Source: Bacteroidales bacterium F22 (GTDB taxonomy: Bacteria > Bacteroidota > Bacteroidia > Bacteroidales > Bacteroidaceae). From it: DNA of 64,000 bases. The stretch lies in the NCBI GenBank assembly GCA_029541985.1, contig CP095414.1:1240001-1304000 (forward strand), in the 5' to 3' direction. A program made the translations under genes and the position numbers. This document shows, piece by piece, positions 1 to 8,187 of this stretch. Position 1 is the first letter of the stretch; every line of letters starts with the position of its first letter. The notes below the pieces were generated by a model. The model made no database searches. It was not told the DNA's origin and saw only the letters and a program-made list of their open reading frames with translations.

Positions 1-2
1 AT

Positions 3-380
3 AGCACATTACTTACAGGTAAATATATAGCGGAAACGGAAGTTGAAACAGAGCTAAAAGCCAAACAAGAACTAATTTGTGGCGCCGTGATGGTAAATAT
101 AGGAGATGACCCTGATTTGATTGATGCTTCAGGGGGGCACAATGCAGGATGCTATATCAAATCGATAGCTGCACAGAAAGGGATGATGTGGTCAGAGGCA
201 GGACTAGCAAGAGGGTGGATTATACAAAAGGTAAATGATATCCCTGTAAATGACATCAAAGATTTAAACATGCTGTTAGATAGATACAAAGGAGAAACCG
301 TAGAAATAACGGCGGTAAAAAGTTATGATACTCAATCATTTAAAGTCATTATCCCTCGTAACTATAGAGTAGCTTTGTAG
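3..380 (+). CDS. C-terminal part of a PDZ-domain protein (5' end outside window)
   Basis: The reading frame is open from the first bases of the window, so the ATG/GTG near 87-90 is internal and this is the tail of a longer gene. The last ~80 residues look like a PDZ domain: a glycine-rich ligand-loop region, then AGLARGWIIQKVNDIPV, the usual carboxylate-binding-site helix and strand pattern, and a closing strand ending IIPRNYRVAL. PDZ tails of this form occur on Do/HtrA-type serine proteases and on aspartyl-protease-like proteins in Bacteroidetes. The catalytic part is not in view, so the enzyme class cannot be stated. Its last 32 bp overlap the 3' end of the convergent lipoprotein gene. Confidence 0.6.
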   Translation, partial: STLLTGKYIAETEVETELKAKQELICGAVMVNIGDDPDLIDASGGHNAGCYIKSIAAQKGMMWSEAGLARGWIIQKVNDIPVNDIKDLNMLLDRYKGETVEITAVKSYDTQSFKVIIPRNYRVAL

Positions 381-2595
381 TCACAGTAATCTCCCCATCA
401 GTCCAATCAAGACCTTTCCACGTATAGCTTACTTTGCTGTCAGAGATCGTCACAACAACATAACCGTAAGAGGCGACATGGTCCAAACGCTTCACACTGT
501 AATCACTATTCTCCCCATTATAATCGCTATACTTATCCATAATCCATCCACCTCCTGTACCTACGCAAAGCTGATAGATATCATCATCTACTTGTGCCAA
601 GTCGAAGAAATGGTCATGACCACAAATATAAGTCTTCACATCATATTTCTTGAGTAATTCCCAGAATGCATCTCGATTCGCAGTATCATCATCCAAGCAA
701 TCATCATGGAATATCTTGAATGCCGCCTCATGACCATAAACAAAGACATGAGGTTTCGTATTATGACTTAGAATAGAATCTAACCACTGGATGTCTACCT
801 TGTCAGCACTTGCATATTCATCAAGTCCTATAAATAAGGCATCGTTTAGACTATAACTATAATTCATATTCTTTGAAGAGCCAGCATCCATCGGGACAGC
901 ATACTCAGCACTAAAGAAATCATTCCAAGCCTCTTCACTATCCGAAGCATCCGCTTCATGATTTCCCCGTACGGTGAGTACCTTGATACCCTTATCATAA
1001 AAAGGATCCATAGCATCACTCCATTTACTTAATTGACGCACCATCATCATACTATCTGACTTAATACCTGTCTCGGTAAGGTCACCAGCAACCACAATAG
1101 CTTCGATAACTTCATGCTGCGCAATATAATTAGAGATGGTATCGAAAGCGAGAGAACTAGGAATATGAGTATCGTTGACAATTACAAATTTCCAGACATC
1201 CTCATCGACAGTAGCTGTCGTATCGGGCATTGCACTACTAGCATCAGATGCTTTCACACTGCGAACTAGGCGTACATAATTATAAATTCGAACTGCATCT
1301 CCTTGAGGTCCATGTCCTTGTGGATATTCTGAAGGGTCCCCACTCTTGAGATCACTTTTCTGAGAACCAGCACCATGTACATCATACCAACCAGTAATCA
1401 TCTGCATATCCATATAACCTAATGCACGACCGAAACTGAAATAACAAGCATGGTCACCAGCTTGGACAGATGGAGCAGCTCCTATACCAGTATAAGCCTC
1501 GTGAGTAGTAGAAGTCCAAAAGTAAGGCCAATCAGTCTCCCCTAGTTCATTCACAAAAGAAGTGCACTCAAATAGCGGATCGATTGCAGCTGAATGGGTT
1601 GCATCAGGACCACGCTCATAATCGACTAGACTATTCAACTCCTTGGTATCTGGTAAACGCCAGTCATCATACCCTGCCAACTGAGAACCATTGGCATAGG
1701 CCAATGCATCTTTCCAAGTCATTCCGGCATCGCAAGGACAGTCTGGGTCAGCAGCGTTGTCATATTTAGCCCACATCAATCCAGTAGCACTATCCGTAAT
1801 GGTATTGTCTCCATTGTCCACAAATTGATTTTTTCCATAATTTTCATTACCCCGAACAAAAAAGAAATAGAATGGTTTATTCTCATATCCATAGCCCTTG
1901 ATACGACCATCAGCAAAATTCACACCGAAGATGGTCTTATTATTCTTCATCGTAACAGATGTATAATAAGTCTGGGTACCACATTGTGCATCGAGAATAC
2001 GATCTCCTTCGTTCTGGTCACCGTAGCCGAAATCAAAATAATTTTGGTCTATAAATGGGGTTTGTGTAGTAGCATCACTACCTGTATATGAACTACAGTC
2101 AAGACCGTTAAATTCAATCAGTGAATAGAGTTCTTTCGTGGTCGGCACACGCCAATCAGAGTACCCCCCTATCGTTAGAGTCTCAGAAAAATCCAATGCA
2201 TCAGCAAGCATTAACTTGTCATCATAGTCGATTTTTCCATCCTCGTTGAGATCTAGACTTTGAGTCCACATCAGACCTGTATTATTATCCGTAACGGTTC
2301 CGTCACCATTAGTTGTATATGAAGGTTTCAAACCAGAATAATTGGCATTTTGACCATAAAAGTCATCCCCCTCCGTGAGTGTAGAGACGACGGAGGAAGC
2401 ATTGAAAAATTTAGTCTGATTAGTTCCTACCACAGGATAAACCAGTTCGCTACTTGTTGGGATTTCCCCTTCTTGATTGGTTGGTTCATCAACAGTGCTT
2501 GACTCATTTCCCTTGTCCCTACATCCCGATAAGATGAGTGCTGAGAGAAAAATCGCAGAGCAAAAGAATGACAAATACCTGATATATATTTTCAT
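349..2595 (-). CDS. Lipoprotein with two Lcl_C (DUF1566) domains fused to a calcineurin-like metallophosphoesterase
   Basis: A 748-residue SPII lipoprotein with a signal peptide and lipobox LSGC (Cys25). Residues ~95-250 and ~255-447 are two tandem Lcl_C/DUF1566 units; each has a TDxxTGLMW start and a GGYSDWRVPTTKEL or AGYDDWRLPDTKEL core. The first also carries an EF-hand-like loop, DLNEDGKIDYDD. Residues ~468-748 carry the metallophosphoesterase signature: DxH at D475/H477, GDL at 504-506, GNHE at 544-547, GHE at 621-623 and GHDH at 659-662. All metal-binding motifs are present, so the phosphatase should be active, probably at the cell surface or in the periplasm. The substrate is unknown. 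DUF1566 domains are common on surface proteins of Bacteroidetes and Proteobacteria; joining them to a phosphatase is unusual. It is monocistronic. Confidence 0.85.
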   Translation of the reverse strand: MKIYIRYLSFFCSAIFLSALILSGCRDKGNESSTVDEPTNQEGEIPTSSELVYPVVGTNQTKFFNASSVVSTLTEGDDFYGQNANYSGLKPSYTTNGDGTVTDNNTGLMWTQSLDLNEDGKIDYDDKLMLADALDFSETLTIGGYSDWRVPTTKELYSLIEFNGLDCSSYTGSDATTQTPFIDQNYFDFGYGDQNEGDRILDAQCGTQTYYTSVTMKNNKTIFGVNFADGRIKGYGYENKPFYFFFVRGNENYGKNQFVDNGDNTITDSATGLMWAKYDNAADPDCPCDAGMTWKDALAYANGSQLAGYDDWRLPDTKELNSLVDYERGPDATHSAAIDPLFECTSFVNELGETDWPYFWTSTTHEAYTGIGAAPSVQAGDHACYFSFGRALGYMDMQMITGWYDVHGAGSQKSDLKSGDPSEYPQGHGPQGDAVRIYNYVRLVRSVKASDASSAMPDTTATVDEDVWKFVIVNDTHIPSSLAFDTISNYIAQHEVIEAIVVAGDLTETGIKSDSMMMVRQLSKWSDAMDPFYDKGIKVLTVRGNHEADASDSEEAWNDFFSAEYAVPMDAGSSKNMNYSYSLNDALFIGLDEYASADKVDIQWLDSILSHNTKPHVFVYGHEAAFKIFHDDCLDDDTANRDAFWELLKKYDVKTYICGHDHFFDLAQVDDDIYQLCVGTGGGWIMDKYSDYNGENSDYSVKRLDHVASYGYVVVTISDSKVSYTWKGLDWTDGEITVTTKLLYSYEG

Positions 2596-2718
2596 ATCTA
2601 ACGATTCCTTTAAATTTACTATTGATTATAAGACGCACTAAAGATGAAATGGTTTAGCTAGAGTCTAAAAAAAGAGTATTTGAAAGCTAATAGACAACAA
2701 AATTTCTTACTAAATAAA

Positions 2719-2748
2719 TTGATAATAAAAAAACTGTTCGTATATTTG
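2719..2748 (+). promoter_or_regulatory. Bacteroidetes-type promoter for the rhodanese-tauE pair
   Basis: A TTG (-33 element, 2719-2721) lies 19 bases before TATATTTG (-7 element, 2741-2748). This fits the Bacteroidetes primary-sigma consensus TTG-N19-21-TAnnTTTG. The 255-base gap 2596-2850 otherwise shows nothing clear. Confidence 0.6.
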
Positions 2749-2850
2749 CGAACATATTACAGGGAGAGTCATCAAAGATAAGACAAAAATTAGTTGTCAA
2801 ACCGCCTCATGATTTCAAACAAATATTCAATATTGATGTAAAATTACAAC

Positions 2851-3285
2851 ATGAGGTATGACTCTAAAGAAATCAATAATCAAACTATATTTTGTATGAA
2901 GAATTTAGAAAATGAACTCAGAAAAATGGATTTCCAGTATTTTGGAACAGGAAGTCATGTAGTGTCTGCAAGTGCTTTCTTAGCTAAAAAGGATATCATC
3001 TTTTTGGACGTCAGAACAAATGAAGAGATGAAAAATGTAAAACTTCCATTGACCACCTTTTGCCCTGTATTAGAAATTCCAGTAAATGAGTTACCAGACC
3101 GTATAGCTGAAGTACCAAAAGATAAATTGGTTGGTATCTTTTGCCCTGGTGCCATCAGAGCATCTATGGTATTTATGTATCTCAAAGGATTGGGATATGA
3201 TCGTTTAAGGATTATTACCGGGGGATATCCCGCGCTCATGGAAGAATTAAAACCCGGAAAAATCTACAAAAAAACAAACTCATAA
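2851..3285 (+). CDS. Rhodanese-like sulfurtransferase domain protein
   Basis: A single-domain rhodanese. The active-site loop is CPGAIR, with the persulfide-carrying Cys98 and an Arg five residues later, as in the CxxxxR loop of small rhodaneses (GlpE/PspE type). The region IIFLDVRTNEE is the usual LDVR strand. No signal peptide is seen, so it is probably cytoplasmic. An internal ATG at 2896 (MKNLENELRKM) is also a plausible start; the first 15 residues are not needed by the domain. The stop codon overlaps the start of the TauE/SafE transporter by one base (TAATG), so the two are probably co-translated. Together they suggest handling of a sulfur species such as sulfite, thiosulfate or persulfide. 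Confidence 0.82.
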   Translation: MRYDSKEINNQTIFCMKNLENELRKMDFQYFGTGSHVVSASAFLAKKDIIFLDVRTNEEMKNVKLPLTTFCPVLEIPVNELPDRIAEVPKDKLVGIFCPGAIRASMVFMYLKGLGYDRLRIITGGYPALMEELKPGKIYKKTNS

Positions 3286-4070
3286 TGGTATCTACTATTC
3301 TCTTGGCAATCATCATCATGGTGATTGCTTACTTTATGACCATGACGGGTAGAGGTGGAGGAAATTTCTACATGCTTGCATTGGTATTTTCGGGATTAAA
3401 TATGACGACTTCTGCTTCTACTGCTCAGTTTATACTGATGTGTTCCTCACTAGTAGCTGCTATCTTATTCAGTAAACAGAAAGTCAATCACTGGCAATTG
3501 ACTTTTATATTAGGTGGATTGATTTTCATCTCTGCATTAGCTGGAGGGTATTTGGGGAAATATTTCGACGAAAGACTATTAAAAATAATCTTCGCTATAG
3601 TCATGTTCTTAGCTGCCTGTTTCATGCTCAAAAAGCCCAAGAAAGAAAAGGTTCAAAAAGAAAGACGTTGGATTTTAAATCTAGAGTCAAAGGAACAGAC
3701 TATTCAAGTCAATTTAATAGTCACCGTACCTATTGTGTTGCTCACTGGGTTCTTATCTGGCATGGTGGGTGTTTCGGGTGGCTCATTTTTAGTACCATTG
3801 ATGCTTTTGACAATGGCAGTACCCATGCACACGGCAGTCAGTACTTCTACAGTATTAGTGATGATATCAGCAAGTGCTGGATTCTTCGGTCATTTAGGCG
3901 CTGGCGTATTTGATTACCAATTGGCTATTCCTTTAGCCATAGCAGGAATGATTGGTGGGTATTTTGGAGCAAAAATGGCCCTAAAATCCAAACCCAAGAA
4001 ATTGAAATATCTATTTGCTGGAACCCAGATGGTAGCATCTATTATTATGTTGGTATCGCTCTTTAGGTAA
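3285..4070 (+). CDS. Sulfite exporter TauE/SafE family membrane protein
   Basis: A polytopic inner-membrane protein of 261 residues with about eight hydrophobic segments in two related halves. The glycine-rich repeats FMTMTGRGGGNF near the N-terminus and LSGMVGVSGGSFLVPLML near residue 160 are the signature of the TauE/SafE (DUF81) family. The family moves organosulfonates, sulfite or related anions across the inner membrane. The overlapping rhodanese gene upstream supports a sulfur substrate, but the exact one cannot be read from sequence. No gene follows in the same direction within 97 bases except the DUF6377 gene, which has its own -7 element. Confidence 0.85.
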   Translation: MVSTILLAIIIMVIAYFMTMTGRGGGNFYMLALVFSGLNMTTSASTAQFILMCSSLVAAILFSKQKVNHWQLTFILGGLIFISALAGGYLGKYFDERLLKIIFAIVMFLAACFMLKKPKKEKVQKERRWILNLESKEQTIQVNLIVTVPIVLLTGFLSGMVGVSGGSFLVPLMLLTMAVPMHTAVSTSTVLVMISASAGFFGHLGAGVFDYQLAIPLAIAGMIGGYFGAKMALKSKPKKLKYLFAGTQMVASIIMLVSLFR

Positions 4071-4141
4071 AATATGATGAGATACGAAAATCTAACAGAA
4101 AGTTATTATACAGCTTCTCCGATTCTTCCTCATTTTTTACT

Positions 4142-4149
4142 TATATTTG
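4142..4149 (+). promoter_or_regulatory. -7 element upstream of the DUF6377 gene
   Basis: TATATTTG matches TAnnTTTG and ends 18 bases before the ATG at 4168, implying a very short leader. No good -33 TTG is seen at the right distance, so the promoter may be weak or need an activator. Confidence 0.4.
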
Positions 4150-4167
4150 TAGGAAACCATATACTAC

Positions 4168-5802
4168 ATGAAGAATATAATTCTTTTTATATCCTTTTGC
4201 ATCATGATTGCACCTACTGCTGCCAAGATCCGACAAAAAAATCTTGACAAATTACTTATGAAACTTGATACCGTAGTAGCACATCGGGAGATGTATATAA
4301 AGGAAAAACAACAACGAATAAGCGAATTCAAGAAACTATTCAATACGAATGTTACCGATAATGATAGATATAGTATGTACAGACATCTGTACGAAGAATA
4401 TCAAAAGTTCAATTCAGACTCAGCAATGGTATATGCCAAACGATGTGAGGAAATAGCGATTCGAACTAATCAAAAGAAGCTCGTCATTCAGGCAAAGATA
4501 GATAAGATAATGGTTCTAATTTTCAAAGGAGTTTATGTCGATGCACATAATGAACTAAAAGAACTTGGACCAATAGAAAGTATACCTGATGATTTACAAT
4601 CAAAATACGCTATTGCTGCAATGGAATATAACATGCGAGTACAAGATCAAAAAGCGGATAGGATACTGGGAGACGCTAAATCATATAATGATTTTCAATG
4701 GAATAAATACCAGCATTATCTATGTCCCAAAAGTTGGTTCTATAATTATTACGAATCTTTGATGACAGACCATGATTTAGAAGATAAGCTTCTGAAAGGA
4801 ATAGATGAGGTCCCTCATTCAATTCAAGCTGCAATGATTGAAATTGCTTTAGCTAAAACGTATAAGAGTCAAAATAGAACAGAAGACTATTATTATTATC
4901 TTACTCTATCAGCTATCAACGATGTACGTAGAGCTAATTTAGATGCACAATCACTTGTCTCACTACTAGAGACTCCGATAGTAAGAGAAAATCCTGAACG
5001 AGCCTTTGCTTATGCAATGGTTTGTAGCAGAAATGCGATGGCATATAAAGATATAGGTAGAAGTTTAGAAATCGTAAGAGCACAAACAATCATTACTAAA
5101 ACATTTAATGATATATTAGAACGAAGAGCTAATTATATGTTTACAGGACTCATTCTCTTAGGTATATCATTAATCATCATCATTTTGGAACTTGTGCTAA
5201 CGTTCAAAAAGAAGAAATTCCAGAAAAAGTTACTACTCAAGCTTAAGGATGTCAATAAGAAATTGAATCAAACAATAAGTAGTGAGAAAGAGGTTCGAAC
5301 ACAATTAAAAGAGAAAAATGAGGAATTACAAAATGAATTAAAGTATCGCAATTCTAACTTTATTAATGTGTATCTACTTGTTTCAAAATATATCGCAGAT
5401 GAAAAGAAGTATAAAAAGGATATTTACAACTTACTTATAGCTGGAAAAGCAAACAATGCTAAAAGAGCTCTCAAATCTTCAACACTAAATGATGAATACT
5501 TACATAGTTTTTACAAGCAATTTGACGTGGCATTTCTAGCACTACATCCTGATTTTATTGAACGATTCAATAAATTACTGTGTCCAGAGAAAAGGATAAC
5601 ACCACCATCTCCTGACTCTTTGACCATAGAATTGAGAATTTATGCATTGGTAAGCTTAGGTATTACTAACAGCATCAAAATTGCTGATTTCTTACATTAT
5701 TCTCCTCAGACGATATACAATTACAGATTAAAAATAAGACATAGCTCACACATTGCTGAAAAAGATTTCCCTGATGCTATTGCCAATATGTATTATCAAT
5801 AA
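4168..5802 (+). CDS. DUF6377-type membrane-anchored regulator with C-terminal helix-turn-helix
   Basis: 544 residues. Signal peptide at 1-19, an alpha-helical (TPR-like) periplasmic region to ~320, one transmembrane helix at ~323-346 (MFTGLILLGISLIIIILEL), a lysine/glutamate-rich coiled coil at ~350-392, and a cytoplasmic tail ending in a LuxR-like helix-turn-helix at ~490-525 (LGITNSIKIADFLHYSPQTI, then YNYRLKIR). This layout is that of the Bacteroidetes DUF6377 family, which resembles one-piece transmembrane transcription factors. It is convergent with the GH3/TonB-receptor/esterase operon, with only a shared hairpin between them, so it may sense that operon's substrate. That link is inference from position. 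DNA binding is predicted, not shown. Confidence 0.75.
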   Translation: MKNIILFISFCIMIAPTAAKIRQKNLDKLLMKLDTVVAHREMYIKEKQQRISEFKKLFNTNVTDNDRYSMYRHLYEEYQKFNSDSAMVYAKRCEEIAIRTNQKKLVIQAKIDKIMVLIFKGVYVDAHNELKELGPIESIPDDLQSKYAIAAMEYNMRVQDQKADRILGDAKSYNDFQWNKYQHYLCPKSWFYNYYESLMTDHDLEDKLLKGIDEVPHSIQAAMIEIALAKTYKSQNRTEDYYYYLTLSAINDVRRANLDAQSLVSLLETPIVRENPERAFAYAMVCSRNAMAYKDIGRSLEIVRAQTIITKTFNDILERRANYMFTGLILLGISLIIIILELVLTFKKKKFQKKLLLKLKDVNKKLNQTISSEKEVRTQLKEKNEELQNELKYRNSNFINVYLLVSKYIADEKKYKKDIYNLLIAGKANNAKRALKSSTLNDEYLHSFYKQFDVAFLALHPDFIERFNKLLCPEKRITPPSPDSLTIELRIYALVSLGITNSIKIADFLHYSPQTIYNYRLKIRHSSHIAEKDFPDAIANMYYQ

Positions 5803-5816
5803 TACACTCATTTCAT

Positions 5817-5854
5817 AAAAAAAAGGATGTGTCTATCTTAATAGACACATCCTT
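5817..5854 (-). terminator. Intrinsic terminator of the GH3 operon
   Basis: A perfect 14-bp stem (5823-5836 with 5841-5854) and a 4-base loop. On the minus strand it is followed by eight U residues (the A run at 5817-5824). It lies 27 bases after the stop of the last operon gene and may also stop transcription of the convergent DUF6377 gene. Confidence 0.85.
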
Positions 5855-5880
5855 CTAAGAAATAATGTATGAGCACAATA

Positions 5881-8187
5881 CTATTTATAGGTCACGGTTC
5901 TAGAATCATGAATGACACCTTCCCAATTAAGACCATAAGTAACATCATATTGATGTCCCATACTATCGGTATATGGAATCATATCACGTAATCCATCTTC
6001 GTCTTGTTGCTCAACTGTCTTCATATCAGCGGGAAACTGTATAGGAAGTAATCCACTAGGTTCTTCTTTGCCACTTACAATATCCAGCACTGCCTGAGCC
6101 TGAGTCTCAAAATTGATAACAATCGCATCTGCATAAGGTTCTATCTCAGATGGTACAAAAGCTTTAAAACACTTCACGGACAAGATGACGGGTTTGAGTC
6201 CCATTTCTTTTCTAGTCCTCTTCACTAAATCCAAATCAGAGCAGTTGTATGCTGTAAATGATTTCCCACGATATGAACGATTCACGAAAGGTTCATCTGG
6301 AGCACCCCCGGCAAGACTTACTCCACGGGCTGAGGTAGCTGTATAAGGCCCATATTGTAATGAAATAGGTACATAACCATTTCCCCCTGACTTACGGTCC
6401 TCTACGCTATAGCCTACTCCTCCTTCTGGGCTTTCGATAAAAACGAGAGCAAAATCTGCCTCTTCAGGGGTATCTACTACTTGATAATACTTTCGAATAA
6501 TAGATAGATTCACTGGGTAATCAGTTTTATCTAGAGCACATTTCCCCCACCAATCAGGAACTCCTTTAACAAAACGTTTCGGTACATATACTTTTGTCTT
6601 TTTGCTCCGTAAAGGTAATAAATGGCCTTTATTCTTGAGAAGAACGATACTTTTCAATTGAGCATCAAATCCAGCCTTCATATACTTAGAGGACCCAACC
6701 ACCTTAGCACTATTAGTGGGGGATAGATAAGGATTTTCGAATAATCCTACTCGAAAGATATTAATTAATAGTCTCACAGCTGAACGTTCAAAACGATTTC
6801 GGGCAGAAACGGCTCCATACTCATCCTTCCACATTTGATATGCTTTTAGAATAGGTCCTTTATCACTATTACCACCAAATTGGTCCACACCAGATTTGAG
6901 TACCTCATAATGGCGTTGGGCTACACCAAGATTTTCAACACCCCAACATTTTCCTTCAAAATTAGAGACACTTGACACATCTGAGGTAATCATCCAATCG
7001 GTACAAACTACTCCATCAAAATGGTATTTATTCCGTAACAAGTCAGTAATAAGGTATCTGTTATAACTATTGCCTCGATTGCTACCAGTTCCCCCATTTT
7101 GATTCATTGATATACTATAATAAGGCATAACACTTGCGGCTTGGTTTGTACCATCATGTAGATCGAATGCACCATCAGTAAAAGGACGTAACATCGTGTT
7201 AAAATTTTCATCTGGATAAACAACATATTTACCATAGCCAAAATGTGCATCTCGCCCACCTTCTTCAGGACCACCACCAGGCCAATGTTTAATCATAGCG
7301 TTTACGCTAAACATCCCCCAAGATCCATGATTGTCTTCACTTGATTGAAATCCATCGCAATAGGCCCTTGCCATATCGATAGCTAAATTCAGATTTTCAC
7401 CAAATGTTCCATTAACTCTAGACCATCGAGGTTCACTAGCTAAATCAATTTGTGGTGATAGTGCAGTAGTTATTCCCAAAGCACGATACTCGTGAGAAGC
7501 TATATGACCAAATTGCTTAACGACTATTGGGTCATAGGTGGCTGCAAGACCTAGTTGTCCAGGCCATTGCGAAATTTGACCTCCAGCTCCAGCATTGTAT
7601 TCAGTATTGGAGGTAGTGCCATTTCGTGGATCCGAACTATTATTTGCAGGGATACCATGCCCTATCTTTTCACAAAGTGCTTGGATATTGTTGTTCCACT
7701 CAGCGGAAATACGCGGCGATTGAACAGATGTGATCAAGATATGACGGATATTATCTTTAACAACCATTTGTTTCTGCTCATCTGTCAGATCAGAGGTACT
7801 ACATCCACTTTCAGAAAAGGGTTTCCCAGCATAAGTCCCACTTGTAAAACCAGATTCATGGGCAGGTATAGATTGATGAGGGCTATAAAGCATCAGTCCT
7901 GCTATCTCTTCTATAGATAGTTTCCTTGCCAAATCAAGAGCACGTTCTTTAGCAGGTAAACGCCAATCTTCATACTTATCTAAAACACCATTTTTATTTA
8001 GATCTTTGAATTTGATTTTATCTATGGTGAGTAGCTTCATACCAGAAGATGGAGAATAACTTAGAGTTTTCCCATTAATTTGATCTATTATAATGTACCT
8101 TTTGTGATTTACCTTATTATTAGCCTGAGAAACAGGAGATATCCCCAATAAGACAATAAGACTAATCAGTATGTATTTATTTATCAT
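5881..8187 (-). CDS. Glycoside hydrolase family 3 protein (exo-acting beta-glycosidase)
   Basis: 768 residues with a signal peptide ending SQANN. The GH3 catalytic domain carries the nucleophile Asp397 in GVVCTDW, the substrate-site motif KHWPGGGP at 300-307 and RDAHFGY after it. An EF-hand-like loop DLNKNGVLDKYED at 62-74 sits before the barrel, as in several Bacteroidetes GH3 enzymes. A second alpha/beta sandwich domain follows (~510-750). No fibronectin-like C-terminal domain is seen, unlike the other GH3 in this operon. It should remove terminal sugars, probably beta-linked glucose or xylose, in the periplasm; linkage cannot be told from sequence. Its ATG overlaps the esterase stop by four bases, and it is the last gene of the operon. 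Confidence 0.88.
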   Translation of the reverse strand: MINKYILISLIVLLGISPVSQANNKVNHKRYIIIDQINGKTLSYSPSSGMKLLTIDKIKFKDLNKNGVLDKYEDWRLPAKERALDLARKLSIEEIAGLMLYSPHQSIPAHESGFTSGTYAGKPFSESGCSTSDLTDEQKQMVVKDNIRHILITSVQSPRISAEWNNNIQALCEKIGHGIPANNSSDPRNGTTSNTEYNAGAGGQISQWPGQLGLAATYDPIVVKQFGHIASHEYRALGITTALSPQIDLASEPRWSRVNGTFGENLNLAIDMARAYCDGFQSSEDNHGSWGMFSVNAMIKHWPGGGPEEGGRDAHFGYGKYVVYPDENFNTMLRPFTDGAFDLHDGTNQAASVMPYYSISMNQNGGTGSNRGNSYNRYLITDLLRNKYHFDGVVCTDWMITSDVSSVSNFEGKCWGVENLGVAQRHYEVLKSGVDQFGGNSDKGPILKAYQMWKDEYGAVSARNRFERSAVRLLINIFRVGLFENPYLSPTNSAKVVGSSKYMKAGFDAQLKSIVLLKNKGHLLPLRSKKTKVYVPKRFVKGVPDWWGKCALDKTDYPVNLSIIRKYYQVVDTPEEADFALVFIESPEGGVGYSVEDRKSGGNGYVPISLQYGPYTATSARGVSLAGGAPDEPFVNRSYRGKSFTAYNCSDLDLVKRTRKEMGLKPVILSVKCFKAFVPSEIEPYADAIVINFETQAQAVLDIVSGKEEPSGLLPIQFPADMKTVEQQDEDGLRDMIPYTDSMGHQYDVTYGLNWEGVIHDSRTVTYK

